Part shown: one piece after another, positions 18,626 to 29,361 of the stretch
Numbering within the stretch: position 1 is the stretch's first letter
How the letters are laid out: the number at the start of each line of letters is the position of its first letter
Assembly (NCBI RefSeq): GCF_014646055.1
Contig: NZ_BMMS01000001.1
Coordinates: 271,892-335,891 of the forward strand
Origin: Wenjunlia tyrosinilytica
GTDB taxonomy: Bacteria > Actinomycetota > Actinomycetes > Streptomycetales > Streptomycetaceae
Length of the DNA: 64,000 bases
Direction: 5' to 3'
The notes under the pieces: generated by a model
Told to the model about the DNA's origin: nothing
Databases searched by the model: none
The model's input: only the letters and a program-made list of their open reading frames with translations
Position numbers and translations under genes: made by a program

Positions 18626-19108
18626 GGATTGCCTCCTGTCTTCGGTATGTTCTTCGCCCCCGACCTCCGTCCGGGGCTGTGGCCGTAGTCCACACGGGCC
18701 GGGCGGATCGCGCAAGTACCCGGCGGGCGATCCCGCCCAAACGTTGACGTGTCGCCCTATCCCGCACGGAAGCCAGTGATACAGGCCACTGGCGTTTGCG
18801 GTGCTTCTTCCTGGATTCTGCCCGCTTTCCCGACAATGGCTGACTTATGTCGCCCAGATATGCCACACCGCCGAACGGCCGTACGTGAACCCGGCTCCGC
18901 GCGTCGCTCCACCAGCCGTGGTCCGGGCATCGACCCCGCGGGCGTAGAGTGACGATTTGGCCCCCGCCTGGCCGCGGAGACACCCCTTTCCGCGGCCGCG
19001 TCTCACGGAGTGGCAGTTACCGCCCAGTAGAGATGACGTATCCGCGAGCGCGGTACACGATGGAGGCGGCGCGACACACCAGAGTTAGACCGACAGTGAA
19101 GGAACAGC
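18626..19108. other. Intergenic region between DUF3052 and aceE
   Basis: 483 bp between divergent genes. No gene is supported. It should carry the promoters of both genes, but I could not pick a convincing -35/-10 pair. The aceE ribosome binding site (AAGGA, 19099-19103) is at the right-hand end. Confidence 0.5.
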
Positions 19109-21856
19109 GTGGCTTCCGGATCCGATCGCAACCCGATCATTATCGGCGGCATGCCCAGCCAGGTCCCGGACATCGACCCGGAAGAGACCGGCGAGTGGAT
19201 TGAGTCGCTCGACGCCGTCGCGGACGAACGCGGCCGCGAGCGCGCCCGCTACCTCATGCTGCGTCTCCTTGAGCGTGCCCGCGAGAAGCAGATCGGCGGC
19301 CTCGGCCTGCGCGGCACCGATTACATCAACACCATCCCCACCGAGAGCGAGCCGTTCTTCCCCGGCAACGAGGAGATCGAGCGCAAGGTCCTCGCGGCCA
19401 CCCGGTGGAACGCTGCGGTGATGGTCTCCCGCGCGCAGCGGCCCGGCATCGGCGTGGGCGGTCACATCGCCACCTTCGCCTCCTCCGCCTCCCTGTACGA
19501 CGTGGGCTTCAACCACTTCTTCCGCGGCAAGGACAGGGGTGACGGCGGGGACCAGATCTTCTTCCAGGGCCATGCCTCCCCCGGTATCTACGCCCGCGCC
19601 TTCCTGCTGGACCGGCTCAGCGAGAACCAGCTCGACGCCTTCCGGCAGGAGAAGTCCAAGGCCCCCCACGGTCTGTCCAGCTACCCGCACCCGCGGCTGA
19701 TGCCGGACTTCTGGGAGTTTCCGACCGTGTCCATGGGCCTCGGCCCGCTGGGCGCGATCTACCAGGCCCGGATGAACCGGTACATGGAGGCCCGCGGCAT
19801 CGCGGACACCGCGAACTCCCACGTGTGGGCATTCCTCGGTGACGGCGAGATGGACGAGCCGGAGTCGCTCGGGCAGCTCAGCCTGGCCGCGCGCGAGGGC
19901 CTGGACAACCTCACCTTCGTCGTCAACTGCAACCTGCAGCGCCTCGACGGCCCGGTCCGCGGCAATGGCAAGATCATCCAGGAGCTGGAGGCCTACTTCC
20001 GCGGCGCCGGATGGAATGTGATCAAGCTCGTATGGGACCGCTCCTGGGACCCGCTGCTGGCGCAGGACGTCGACGCCGTCCTGGTCAACAAGCTGAACAA
20101 CACCCCGGACGGGCAGTTCCAGACGTACGCCACCGAGACCGGCGCGTACATCCGCGAGCACTTCTTCGGTGACGACCACCGCCTGCGCAAGATGGTCGAG
20201 AACCTCAGCGACGACCAGATCCTGCACCTCGGCCGCGGCGGGCACGACCACCGCAAGATCTACGCGGCGTTCAAGGCGGCCAAGGAGCACAAGGGCCAGC
20301 CGACCGTCGTCCTCGCGCAGACGGTCAAGGGCTGGACGCTGGGCCCGAACTTCGAGGGCCGCAACGCCACGCACCAGATGAAGAAGCTGACGGTCGAGGA
20401 CCTCAAGCGCTTCCGCGACCGGCTGCACATCCCGATCACGGACCAGCAGCTCGAGTCCGGCGCGCCGCCGTACTACCACCCCGGCCGGAACTCCGAGGAG
20501 ATCCAGTACATGCACGACCGCCGCAGCTCGCTGGGCGGCTACGTGCCGACCCGCGTCGTGCGGTCGAAGCCGCTGAACCTCCCGGACGACAAGGCCTACG
20601 CCGCCCTGAAGAAGGGCTCCGGCAACCAGCAGATCGCCACCACCATGGCGTTCGTCCGGCTGCTGAAGGACCTCATGCGGGACAAGGAGATCGGCAAGCG
20701 CTTCGTGCCGATCGCCCCGGACGAGTACCGCACCTTCGGTATGGACTCGCTCTTCCCCTCGGCGAAGATCTACTCGCCCATGGGCCAGACCTACGAGTCC
20801 GTGGACCGCGAGCTCCTGCTGGCGTACAAGGAGTCCGCGAGCGGGCAGATGCTGCACGACGGCATCTCCGAGGCGGGCTGTTCGGCATCGCTGATCGCGG
20901 CAGGCTCCGCCTACGCCACGCACGGCGAGCCGCTGATCCCGGTCTACGTCTTCTACTCGATGTTCGGCTTCCAGCGCACCGGTGACCAGTTCTGGCAGAT
21001 GGCCGACCAGCTCGCGCGCGGCTTCGTCCTCGGCGCCACCGCCGGCCGGACCACCCTGACCGGTGAGGGCCTGCAGCACGCCGACGGCCACTCGCAGCTG
21101 CTCGCCTCGACCAACCCGGCCGCCGTCGCGTACGACCCGGCGTTCGGCTTCGAGATCGCGCACATCGTCAAGAGCGGCCTCGAGCGGATGTACGGCTCCA
21201 CGCCGGAGCACCCGCACGGTGAGGACGTCTTCTTCTACCTCACCGTGTACAACGAGCCCATGGTGATGCCCGCCGAGCCCGAGGGCGTCGACGCGGAGGG
21301 CGTCGTCAAGGGCCTGTACCGGTACAAGGCCGGTGAGTCGGGCGGGATCCCGGCGCAGATCCTCGCCTCCGGCGTGGCCGTTCCTTGGGCCCTGGAGGCC
21401 CAGCGGATCCTCGCCGAGGAGTGGAACGTCAAGGCGGATGTCTGGTCGGCGACCTCCTGGAACGAACTGCGCCGCGACGCGGTGGCCGTGGAGGAGCACA
21501 ACCTCCTCCACCCGGAGGAGGAGCAGCGTGTCCCGTACGTGACGCGCAAGCTCCAGGGCTCCGAGGGCCCGTTCGTGGCGGTGTCGGACTGGATGCGGGC
21601 GGTGCCGGACCAGATCTCGCGCTGGGTGCCGGGCACCTGGCAGTCGCTGGGCGCCGACGGCTTCGGCTTCGCGGACACCCGTGGCGCTGCCCGGCGGTTC
21701 TTCCACATCGACGCCCAGTCGGTGGTCCTGGCCGTGCTCACCGAGCTCGCCAAGGAGGGGAAGATCGACCGCTCCGCGCTGAAGTCGGCGATCGACCGCT
21801 ACCAGCTGCTCGATGTGGCCGCTGCCGACCCGGGCGCCGCCGGCGGCGACGCCTGA
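19109..21856 (+). CDS. aceE: Pyruvate dehydrogenase E1 component, homodimeric type
   Basis: 915 aa from the GTG at 19109 with AAGGA 6 nt upstream. It is the single-chain E1 of the pyruvate dehydrogenase complex, which decarboxylates pyruvate and acetylates the E2 lipoyl group with thiamine diphosphate. The TPP motif runs from [11 protein letters not shown] near residue 247 to VVNCN about 28 residues later. [15 protein letters not shown] and the C-terminal transketolase-like [13 protein letters not shown] region also fit E. coli AceE (887 aa). E2 and E3 are not in the window. It is followed by a GC-rich hairpin. Confidence 0.96.
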   Translation: MASGSDRNPIIIGGMPSQVPDIDPEETGEWIESLDAVADERGRERARYLMLRLLERAREKQIGGLGLRGTDYINTIPTESEPFFPGNEEIERKVLAATRWNAAVMVSRAQRPGIGVGGHIATFASSASLYDVGFNHFFRGKDRGDGGDQIFFQGHASPGIYARAFLLDRLSENQLDAFRQEKSKAPHGLSSYPHPRLMPDFWEFPTVSMGLGPLGAIYQARMNRYMEARGIADTANSHVWAFLGDGEMDEPESLGQLSLAAREGLDNLTFVVNCNLQRLDGPVRGNGKIIQELEAYFRGAGWNVIKLVWDRSWDPLLAQDVDAVLVNKLNNTPDGQFQTYATETGAYIREHFFGDDHRLRKMVENLSDDQILHLGRGGHDHRKIYAAFKAAKEHKGQPTVVLAQTVKGWTLGPNFEGRNATHQMKKLTVEDLKRFRDRLHIPITDQQLESGAPPYYHPGRNSEEIQYMHDRRSSLGGYVPTRVVRSKPLNLPDDKAYAALKKGSGNQQIATTMAFVRLLKDLMRDKEIGKRFVPIAPDEYRTFGMDSLFPSAKIYSPMGQTYESVDRELLLAYKESASGQMLHDGISEAGCSASLIAAGSAYATHGEPLIPVYVFYSMFGFQRTGDQFWQMADQLARGFVLGATAGRTTLTGEGLQHADGHSQLLASTNPAAVAYDPAFGFEIAHIVKSGLERMYGSTPEHPHGEDVFFYLTVYNEPMVMPAEPEGVDAEGVVKGLYRYKAGESGGIPAQILASGVAVPWALEAQRILAEEWNVKADVWSATSWNELRRDAVAVEEHNLLHPEEEQRVPYVTRKLQGSEGPFVAVSDWMRAVPDQISRWVPGTWQSLGADGFGFADTRGAARRFFHIDAQSVVLAVLTELAKEGKIDRSALKSAIDRYQLLDVAAADPGAAGGDA

Positions 21857-21980
21857 CGGTGGCGGCACCTGGCACCGGAGCGCCTCACAGCGAGGCGCGC
21901 TGAGCGCCGGGTACCAACCCCGACAGGGGTACCACGCCTGCGACAGGGGCGGTGGTGCGCCGGACTCTCCGTCCGGCCGC

Positions 21981-22008
21981 CCCCGCCCCCGCTGCGTGAG
22001 GGGCGGGG
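21981..22008 (+). terminator. GC-rich hairpin downstream of aceE
   Basis: CCCCGCCCC (21981-21989) pairs with GGGGCGGGG (22000-22008) across a 10-nt loop, about 125 bp after the aceE stop. The GTGAGGGGCGGGGCT element then recurs twice up to about 22060, so several alternative hairpins are possible. Confidence 0.5.
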
Positions 22009-22082
22009 CTGCGTGGGGGATTGGCCGCGTGAGGGGCGGGGCTGTGTGAGGGGCCGGGCTGCGTGCGGGCTGGGCGGCCGCG

Positions 22083-22358
22083 TCAGAAGAGCATTCCGGT
22101 GGTCGCCGCGGTGCTGAGCCATATCACCGCCAGGACGGTGTCGATCCAGCCGAGCACGAACGCCGCCGTCGCCATGCCGGGCCTTCCGCCACTCCACCTG
22201 CGGCCCATGGCCAGCCAGCCGAAGACGATCGCCAGCGGCCCGAGCACGATGCTCAGGACGAAGAGTCCGACGATTCCGCAGACCAGTCCCGCTACGGCCA
22301 TGCCGCTCGCGTCCGAGCGAGCCGCACCTGTCCGCCTGCTGTGCCCGAAGCTCGACAT
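22083..22358 (-). CDS. DUF4190 domain membrane protein
   Basis: 91 aa. The second of two adjacent ATGs (22358) is chosen because it lies 5 nt from AAGGAG; the first is only 2 nt away. The segment MAVAGLVCGIVGLFVLSIVLGPLAIVFGWLAMGR is the DUF4190 hairpin of two short membrane helices, followed by a glycine-rich loop and a third helix (GMATAAFVLGWIDTVLAVIWL). Small inner-membrane proteins of unknown function, common in actinobacteria. Confidence 0.8.
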   Translation of the reverse strand: MSSFGHSRRTGAARSDASGMAVAGLVCGIVGLFVLSIVLGPLAIVFGWLAMGRRWSGGRPGMATAAFVLGWIDTVLAVIWLSTAATTGMLF

Positions 22359-22474
22359 CATGTCTCCTTGGGTGTGGGGTTGGGTGTGGGGCTGCTGTCT
22401 CCTCTCCGTCGGCTTCCCCCGGACCTCCGGCCCATGCCCCCGTCGGTTCTCCCTCGGTTCTCCCCGATGTCCGG

Positions 22475-22954
22475 TCAGTTCTCCCAGACCTGGAACGCCC
22501 GTACGACATAGGGCGCTTCGGGGACCCAAGTGCCGTCGCCCGGATAGGTGTCGAACTCGCCCTCCGTGCCGCACTCACGGTCCTGGTAGGTGGTGACCGG
22601 CCGCCCGATGCGGTTGGCGAACGACCGCGCGCTCACCCCTTGCGGTAACGGCACACAGCTCTCGATGCCGGCTGTGGACAGGTCCCAGGTGTACCGCTGC
22701 CCGCCATGGTTCAGACCGGTCCAGGCGCAGAACTCCCCTCGATCGCACGTGGCGCCCGCGGCGGCCCCCGCCCGGCGGCCGTGGGCGGTGCCCGCAACGC
22801 CGCCGCCCTTTGCTGCGGCAGCCTGCGTGCCGCCCGGGGCGCCGCTCCTCGCGGCCCGCGCGGCGGCGCTCGTCACTGGCGCGGTCATGGCCGTAGTCGT
22901 CGTAGCGGCCAGGGCCGCCGTGGTGATCAGAACGGCGATGATGGCACGTCGCAT
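22475..22954 (-). CDS. Secreted peptidase-inhibitor family I36-like protein
   Basis: 159 aa from the ATG at 22954, with GGGGGAG about 10 nt upstream. A signal peptide is clear (MRRAIIAVLITTAALAATTT then an Ala-rich cleavage region). After a Gly/Ala-rich linker, the mature domain from CDRGEFCAWTGLNHGGQRYTWDLS to the C-terminus has four cysteines and a beta/gamma-crystallin-like pattern seen in Streptomyces metalloprotease inhibitors of family I36. It probably acts outside the cell. Inhibitory activity is inferred from family resemblance only. Confidence 0.75.
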   Translation of the reverse strand: MRRAIIAVLITTAALAATTTTAMTAPVTSAAARAARSGAPGGTQAAAAKGGGVAGTAHGRRAGAAAGATCDRGEFCAWTGLNHGGQRYTWDLSTAGIESCVPLPQGVSARSFANRIGRPVTTYQDRECGTEGEFDTYPGDGTWVPEAPYVVRAFQVWEN

Positions 22955-23532
22955 ATGGATCAGCTCCCCCGGAGAACTCGAGTGGAAGGACGCCGTCCGC
23001 CCGGCGTCCCCGAATGCCCCAAGCCTTCCTCCGCCCCGTCCCCGCTGCCAAGATCTCGCGGCTCCGACCACCCGGACGAGCGGCCGACCAGGTGCCGAAA
23101 TCGCGGGGGCCGACACCCGATCAGGTGAGGGGCCCGCCCGGGTAGACCCAGAAGCCGCCCGAGAAGCCGCCGCAGAAGCCGCCCGAGAAGCCCGCCCCGG
23201 AAGTCGGCCCAGGAACCGCCGGGCGGCCGAGCCCGGGCCACCCGTCGGCTGCCCGACTGCTCGATCGGTCAACCGTTCGGTCCGTTCGAGCGGCCCCGCC
23301 GATCGGGCGAGCCCACCCGACAGTTGCGCGAGTCACACATCCCCCGGAATCACTATCCGGTCATACATGATGAAATCGGACCTATGTGACAACAGACGGC
23401 CCGTCATGTTCGCCTACGCGAGTGGCCTGGTCACCCGAAGTGAACGCGACCGAGTGAGTTTGCGTAAATCTGTACGTGACCTGACTCACCGAACGTGCGC
23501 AGGCGCCTTTCACTCTCCTAGGGTGGGCCGCG
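22955..23532. other. Divergent intergenic region
   Basis: 578 bp between the secreted inhibitor gene and the membrane hydrolase. Around 23140-23200 there is a short degenerate direct repeat of a GAAGCCGCC-type unit. From about 23345 to 23500 the base composition falls well below the surroundings, a likely promoter zone for the plus-strand hydrolase. No gene is supported. Confidence 0.5.
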
Positions 23533-24825
23533 GTGAATGTTCTCAACTCCCTCGACGAGCAGCTGAGCGGCTCCTCGTCGCAAACGGATTCCCCAGGCAC
23601 GGTCTCGCCCCGCTCGGTCGGGTGGGCCTGGCTGCGCGCTGTGGCCCAGGATGTGACGTCTCCGGGCCGGGCGCTGCTGGCGCTCGCCGTCGTGTTCCTT
23701 CTCCTGGCCACGAGTGGCTGGACCGCCCAGCGCCACCTGGGCCAGGCCAAGGACCCCAGAGCCCTGGCGCTGTCCGCGTGGCTGCACGGCTCGGTCAACG
23801 CGCACCGGCTGCCCCGCCCCGACGCACCGCCGCAGACCATCGCGCACTTCTTCGCGACGCTCACAGCCCATCAGCGGGCCCGGCTGGCGCATCGGTACCC
23901 CCTCGTGGTGGGGAACCTCAACGGCGCTCCGGCGACGCTGCGCTACCGCGCCAACCGCATCTCCATCCACCGCGCGCTCAAGGCGGAGCGGCGCCGCCAG
24001 CACACCGCCCTGCTGAACGACGCGGGCCGCTGGGAGTCCCGGCGGCGGGTCCACCGGTACCTCTCGCTCCTCCATGCCGGCCGGCAGATCTTCTCCTTCG
24101 ACCCGTCGGGGCGCGGCAAGGCGGCCGAGGTCTTCGGCAACCTGAACACCGCCGACCGCGTGTCGGTCCTCGTGCCCGGTGTGGATGTCGACCTGCTGTC
24201 GTTCGAGCGGACCGACAAGCCGCGGACGGCGCCGGTCGGCATGGCGCGCTCGCTCTACAACTCGGCGCGCCGTACCGATCCCAAGGCGCGTATCGCGATG
24301 ATCGCCTGGGCCGACTACCGAACTCCGGTGGGGATAGGGGTGGACGCGGCCACCGGCACCCTCGCCTCGCAGGGCGCCGACCGGCTCGAGCAACTGGTGG
24401 CCGCGCTGCCGCGGAAGGTCTCGACCTCGCTGTTCTGCCACAGCTACGGCTCCGTCGTGTGCGGCATGGCGGCGGCGGGGCTGCCCAAGCACAAGGTCTC
24501 CGACATCGCCGTCTTCGGCAGCCCCGGTATGCGCGTGGACCGGGCTTCCGACCTGCACACGGACGCCCGTGTGTGGGCCGCCAGGGATCCGAGCGACTGG
24601 ATCGAGGACGTGCCCCATCTGGAGTTCGCGGGGCTCGGGCACGGCGCGGACCCGGTCTCCCCCGGCTTCGGCGCACGGGTGGTCGACGCGGACAACGCCC
24701 ACGGCCACGCCGGATACCTCGAACCCGGCACGGCGAGCCTGCGCAACTTCGCCCGCCTCGCCGTCGGCAAGTACTGGTCCGTCTCATGCGCCACGGGTAA
24801 CACCTGCACCACGGGCATCGTTTGA
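23533..24825 (+). CDS. Membrane-anchored alpha/beta hydrolase (DUF1023-like)
   Basis: 430 aa from the GTG at 23533. One membrane helix near residues 45-62 (ALLALAVVFLLLATSGW) with a short cytoplasmic N-terminus puts the rest outside. The C-terminal half is an alpha/beta hydrolase: VSVLVPGVDVDL as an early strand, the nucleophile elbow SLFCHSYGSVVCG near residue 300, and a DSDWIED-like acid region with a final HAHGHAGYL histidine. DUF1023 proteins are actinobacterial hydrolases of unknown substrate. The C-terminus has a Cys pair (SCATGNTC). Confidence 0.82.
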   Translation: MNVLNSLDEQLSGSSSQTDSPGTVSPRSVGWAWLRAVAQDVTSPGRALLALAVVFLLLATSGWTAQRHLGQAKDPRALALSAWLHGSVNAHRLPRPDAPPQTIAHFFATLTAHQRARLAHRYPLVVGNLNGAPATLRYRANRISIHRALKAERRRQHTALLNDAGRWESRRRVHRYLSLLHAGRQIFSFDPSGRGKAAEVFGNLNTADRVSVLVPGVDVDLLSFERTDKPRTAPVGMARSLYNSARRTDPKARIAMIAWADYRTPVGIGVDAATGTLASQGADRLEQLVAALPRKVSTSLFCHSYGSVVCGMAAAGLPKHKVSDIAVFGSPGMRVDRASDLHTDARVWAARDPSDWIEDVPHLEFAGLGHGADPVSPGFGARVVDADNAHGHAGYLEPGTASLRNFARLAVGKYWSVSCATGNTCTTGIV

Positions 24826-24923
24826 AACATGCGTTGCGCGAGCAGCGTTGAGGGAGGCGGATTTCGACGCGCGTAGCGTCCGAGCCCAGGACGGCTCCCC
24901 GCCCCGCGCCTACGATGGCCTGC

Positions 24924-25781
24924 ATGGGTGACGTGCTCGCCGGCAGCAACGCCGCATGGGAGTTCGGCGCGGATTCGGTACTGATCCGCTACGACCGGGG
25001 GATCCGCACGCCGAAGCTTCTCCAGGTGCTGGCGGAGCGCCGGATCCCCTACGAGGCCCTGGCCGGGGTCTCGCTCGCCCCGGGCAGACGCGGCACGGTC
25101 GTGCTGCGCGCCCGGCCCCGCCCGGGAGCCGATCCGCTGATCGACGCGGCCGCGGACCAGCTCAAGGAGGTCAGCGACCCCTACCGCCTGGTGCTCCCGG
25201 GCGAACGGGCGCTCCTCGCCGAGTCCTGCGCCGACCGCCTGCGTTCGGCGATCGACGGTTCGGGGCCGCCGCCCCAGCGCTACCTGGTGACCGCTCCCCC
25301 GCCCCCCTTGCAGTTCAAGGGCATCGACGCCAAGGCCACGTTCGACGGCCGCGCGGTGACCTTCCGCCTGTTCTGGAGCGGTGCCTCCTCCACCAAGTGG
25401 AAGGCCGGTGACCAGACGTTCGAGGTGTCGGAGCTGGCCGGGGTCGAATGGCACTCCCCCGACGTGCTCAGCGGCCATCTGCGGCTGCTGGTACGGGGCG
25501 AGGACCAGCCCGCCGACGCCTCGCACGACCCCGCGGCCGTCACCTTCGGGATCGGCTACGGGCTGGTGCACGAGTCGCTGCCGTTCGCGGCGAGCGTGCT
25601 CGAGGCCATCGGCTCCGCGCCCATGGCCACCTCCGCCGTCCCACCGCTCGACCCCCTGGAGCGCCCCGCGCCGAGCGAGGTCGCCGCCCGTATCCGGGAG
25701 CTCGGCGAACTGCACAGCGCGGGGTTCGTGACGGACGAGGAGTTCACCGCGAAGAAGGCCGACCTCCTCGCCGAGCTGTGA
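24924..25781 (+). CDS. DUF4429 domain protein with C-terminal SHOCT motif
   Basis: 285 aa from the ATG at 24924. It has two DUF4429-type beta domains (about residues 5-95 and 125-235), both with W/F-rich strands such as WEFGADSVLIRYDRG and VTFRLFWSGASSTKW. The final 40 residues (VAARIRELGELHSAGFVTDEEFTAKKADLLAEL) are a SHOCT motif, a short helical oligomerisation or binding element. The function is unknown. It lies 10 bp upstream of the ion channel gene and is probably cotranscribed with it. Confidence 0.85.
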   Translation: MGDVLAGSNAAWEFGADSVLIRYDRGIRTPKLLQVLAERRIPYEALAGVSLAPGRRGTVVLRARPRPGADPLIDAAADQLKEVSDPYRLVLPGERALLAESCADRLRSAIDGSGPPPQRYLVTAPPPPLQFKGIDAKATFDGRAVTFRLFWSGASSTKWKAGDQTFEVSELAGVEWHSPDVLSGHLRLLVRGEDQPADASHDPAAVTFGIGYGLVHESLPFAASVLEAIGSAPMATSAVPPLDPLERPAPSEVAARIRELGELHSAGFVTDEEFTAKKADLLAEL

Positions 25782-25791
25782 GTACGGCCAG

Positions 25792-26781
25792 GTGAACGGC
25801 GCCGACGCGGTGGACGCGGCCGAGGCGAACGCGCATGACGCGAACACGGCCCACGCGCGTGACGCGAACGCATCCGCCGTGAAAGCGTCCGACGCAAACG
25901 CGTCCGCTGTGCAAGCGGCGGAGCCGAAAGGGCGGTCGGGGGTGGCGGGGATCGACATCGTGGGCATCGACACCGAGCGCCTCGAGGAGGCCGGAGAGAT
26001 CCGTCTGGCGCGCTGGGAACGGCACACTCAGGGGCCGCTGCTCGCGCTCGCCGTGCTGTTCACCGCCGCCTACGCCGTCTCGATCCTCATGCCCGGCCAC
26101 CACCGGGTGCACCATGTGGCGACCTGGGTGGAGTGGGTGGTCTGGGCGGCGTTCGGCGCCGACTACGTGGGGCGGCTGTCCCTCGCCGAGCACCGCTGGC
26201 GGTTCGTGCGCGGCAACCCGCTGGCACTGATCACCGTCCTGCTGCCGATCATGCAGCCGCTGCGCCTGCTCCGGGTCGTCTCCGCGGTCCTTCTGGTGGG
26301 GCAGCGGGTGCGCCTGGCCGATCAGGTGCGCCTGACCACCTATGTGGTGGGCTCGGTCTTCACCCTGCTCGTCTTCGGCGCCCTGGGTGTGCTCGAGGCC
26401 GAACGAGGCTCCCCCAACGGCAATATCCGCACCCTCGACGATGCCATGTGGTGGGCCTTCACCACCATGACGACCGTCGGCTACGGCGACCACGCCCCGA
26501 CCACCGGCCGGGGGCGGCTGATCGCCGTCGGGCTGATGCTCTCGGGCATCGCCCTGCTCGGTGTGGTGACCGCCAATATCGCGGCCTGGTTCATCGCCCG
26601 GTTCCAGGAGGAGGAGGCGGAGGGCAGGCGCGGCCAACAGGTCCTGGAGGAACTGGTGACCGAGGTGCGGGCGCTGCGCGGGGAGGTCGCCGCCCTGAAG
26701 GCGGCGCAGGCACCCGCGCCTGCGGCCGCACGTCACGGGGGCGGGAACGTCACCACCGACGTCCCCGCCCCCGAGGTGTGA
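25792..26781 (+). CDS. Potassium channel-family protein
   Basis: 329 aa from the GTG at 25792. The selectivity filter TTVGYGD (in WWAFTTMTTVGYGDHAP) lies near residue 228 between the pore helix and the last transmembrane helix. Earlier hydrophobic segments make about six membrane passes, as in voltage-gated-like channels, but the S4-like helix (LRLLRVVSAVLLVGQRVR) has only a few arginines. The N-terminal 45 residues are a degenerate Asp/Ala/Asn/Ser-rich repeat, and the C-terminus has a probable coiled coil (QQVLEELVTEVRALRGEVAAL). Confidence 0.9.
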   Translation: MNGADAVDAAEANAHDANTAHARDANASAVKASDANASAVQAAEPKGRSGVAGIDIVGIDTERLEEAGEIRLARWERHTQGPLLALAVLFTAAYAVSILMPGHHRVHHVATWVEWVVWAAFGADYVGRLSLAEHRWRFVRGNPLALITVLLPIMQPLRLLRVVSAVLLVGQRVRLADQVRLTTYVVGSVFTLLVFGALGVLEAERGSPNGNIRTLDDAMWWAFTTMTTVGYGDHAPTTGRGRLIAVGLMLSGIALLGVVTANIAAWFIARFQEEEAEGRRGQQVLEELVTEVRALRGEVAALKAAQAPAPAAARHGGGNVTTDVPAPEV

Positions 26782-26869
26782 GCCCACGCGGACCCGGCCC
26801 GTGCCCCCGCTCCGCCCGGGTCGGGCCGACCGGTCCCGATCGGAGAGGGCCGACTCCGCCCGGACGCAA

Positions 26870-27922
<1,053 letters not shown>

Positions 27923-27929
27923 CGTGAGA

Positions 27930-28400
27930 TCAAACCCTCTCCTGCGCCCTGGTGGCGCCCGCATATGTACCGATCTTGTGGTCCAGCACCGTGAGGGAGT
28001 CCTGGAGCTCGGCGATCCGGTTGTGCACGACCTCGCGATGGGCCTCCAGCAGCTCCCGCCGCTCGACGAATGTGTGCTCGCCCTCGCGCACCAGTTCGGC
28101 GTAGCGGACCATGTCCGCCACCGGCATCCCGGTCAGCCGCAGCTTGCCGACGAAGTCGAGCCACCCCAGGTCCTTGTTGGCGAAGCGGCGCTGCCCGGTG
28201 TGCGAGCGGTCGACGTGGGGCATCAGCCCGATCCGCTCGTACCAGCGCAGGGTGTGCGGGCTCAGGCCCGTGTACTCGGCCACCTCACTGATCAGGTAGC
28301 GGTCCTCGCCGTCGGGACGGGGGAAGCGGATGGGCTCCGCGCAACCGGCGGTGGCCGGGTTCTCGGTCTCCTGTGCCTCGAGCGTCTCCAGCAACGACAC
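27930..28400 (-). CDS. MerR-family transcriptional regulator
   Basis: 156 aa from the GTG at 28400. The winged helix-turn-helix is YLISEVAEYTGLSPHTLRWYERIGLM (residues about 35-60), then RRFANKDLGWLDFVGKLRLTGMPVADMVRY and a long dimerisation coiled coil. No cysteines lie at the usual metal-sensing positions, so it more likely senses an organic compound or electrophile. It is first in an operon with the aldo/keto reductase and sits just downstream of a promoter with the long spacer typical of MerR control. Confidence 0.92.
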   Translation of the reverse strand: MSLLETLEAQETENPATAGCAEPIRFPRPDGEDRYLISEVAEYTGLSPHTLRWYERIGLMPHVDRSHTGQRRFANKDLGWLDFVGKLRLTGMPVADMVRYAELVREGEHTFVERRELLEAHREVVHNRIAELQDSLTVLDHKIGTYAGATRAQERV

Positions 28401-28457
28401 GGCTACCCCATCCCGGTTCGACTCGACTGCCTGCCTGCCGCCCTCGCGGTGCCCTCA

Positions 28458-28488
28458 AAGCTACTTACTTGGAGTGCACTCCAAGCAA
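28458..28488 (-). promoter_or_regulatory. MerR-type promoter and operator for the merR-AKR operon
   Basis: On the minus strand TTGCTT (28488-28483) and TAGCTT (28463-28458) are separated by 19 bp, the over-long spacer that MerR proteins correct by twisting DNA. Overlapping it is the perfect 18-bp palindrome CTTGGAGTGCACTCCAAG (28468-28485), extendable with one mismatch pair to 28464-28489. The -10 lies about 60 bp upstream of the regulator's start codon. Confidence 0.7.
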
Positions 28489-28530
28489 GCGGATTCGGAG
28501 GTGGTTTTCCGTCCGGTTAGAGTCACCGTC

Positions 28531-29349
28531 ATGGAGAGTCTGCGGGCGATGGACAGCTGGCCGGTCGAGAACGCCACCGCGGTGGTGGTGGGTCGGGACG
28601 GAACGGTGCTGGGCGCGCACGGCCCCACCGACCGCCCGTACCGCCTGGCGTCCGTCACCAAGCTGCTGACCTCCTACGCGTCGCTCATCGCCGTCGAGGA
28701 GGGCGCGCTCGCGCTGGACGACCCGGCCGGTCCCGAGGGGGCCACGGTGCGGCATCTGCTCGCGCACACCTCCGGTCTGGCCTTCGACGAGCACCGGGTG
28801 GTGGCCCCTCCCGGTGAGCGCCGCCTGTATTCGAACGCGGGCATGGAGGTGCTGGCGGACACCGTCGCCAAGGCCGCCGAGATACCGTTCGAGGAGTATC
28901 TGCGCCAGGCGGTCCTGGTGCCGCTGGGCATGGCCTCGACGACGCTGAACGGCTCTCCCGCGTGGGGCGCGTACTCCAGCGCGGACGACCTGGCCCGGTT
29001 CGCCGCCGAGCTTCAGAGCCCGCGCCTGCTCGACCCCTCGACCATGGCCGAGGCCACGCGAGTCGCCTTCCCCGGCCTCAAGGGGGTGCTGCCGGGCTAC
29101 GGGCACCAAAGGCCCAACGACTGGGGCCTCGGCTTCGAGATCCGCGACCACAAGAGCCCGCACTGGACCGGCTCCGCCTCCTCCCCGGCCACCTTCGGGC
29201 ACTTCGGGCAGTCCGGAACGTTCCTGTGGGTGGATCCTTCGGCGGACGCGGCCTGCGTCTGCCTGACCGACCGCGACTTCGGCCCCTGGGCGGTCCCTCT
29301 GTGGCCCGCGTTCACGGACGCGGTCCTGGCCGGACTGCCCCGGCCGTAG
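28531..29349 (+). CDS. Serine hydrolase of the beta-lactamase / class C family
   Basis: 272 aa from the ATG at 28531. The catalytic SxxK motif is SVTK near residue 48, followed by the YSN motif (RRLYSNAGMEVLAD) near 107 that holds the catalytic tyrosine. HLLAHTSGL between them is the family hallmark, and HFGQSGTFLWVDP replaces the KTG box. There is no signal peptide, so it is probably cytoplasmic and an esterase or peptidase-like enzyme rather than a true antibiotic resistance enzyme. Confidence 0.88.
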   Translation: MESLRAMDSWPVENATAVVVGRDGTVLGAHGPTDRPYRLASVTKLLTSYASLIAVEEGALALDDPAGPEGATVRHLLAHTSGLAFDEHRVVAPPGERRLYSNAGMEVLADTVAKAAEIPFEEYLRQAVLVPLGMASTTLNGSPAWGAYSSADDLARFAAELQSPRLLDPSTMAEATRVAFPGLKGVLPGYGHQRPNDWGLGFEIRDHKSPHWTGSASSPATFGHFGQSGTFLWVDPSADAACVCLTDRDFGPWAVPLWPAFTDAVLAGLPRP

Positions 29350-29361
29350 CCAGGACAACGG

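Noticed and set aside
19085-21868. 927-aa open frame antisense to aceE
   Set aside because: It mirrors a strongly supported gene; long antisense frames are normal in GC-rich DNA with G/C third positions, and the product looks like no family.
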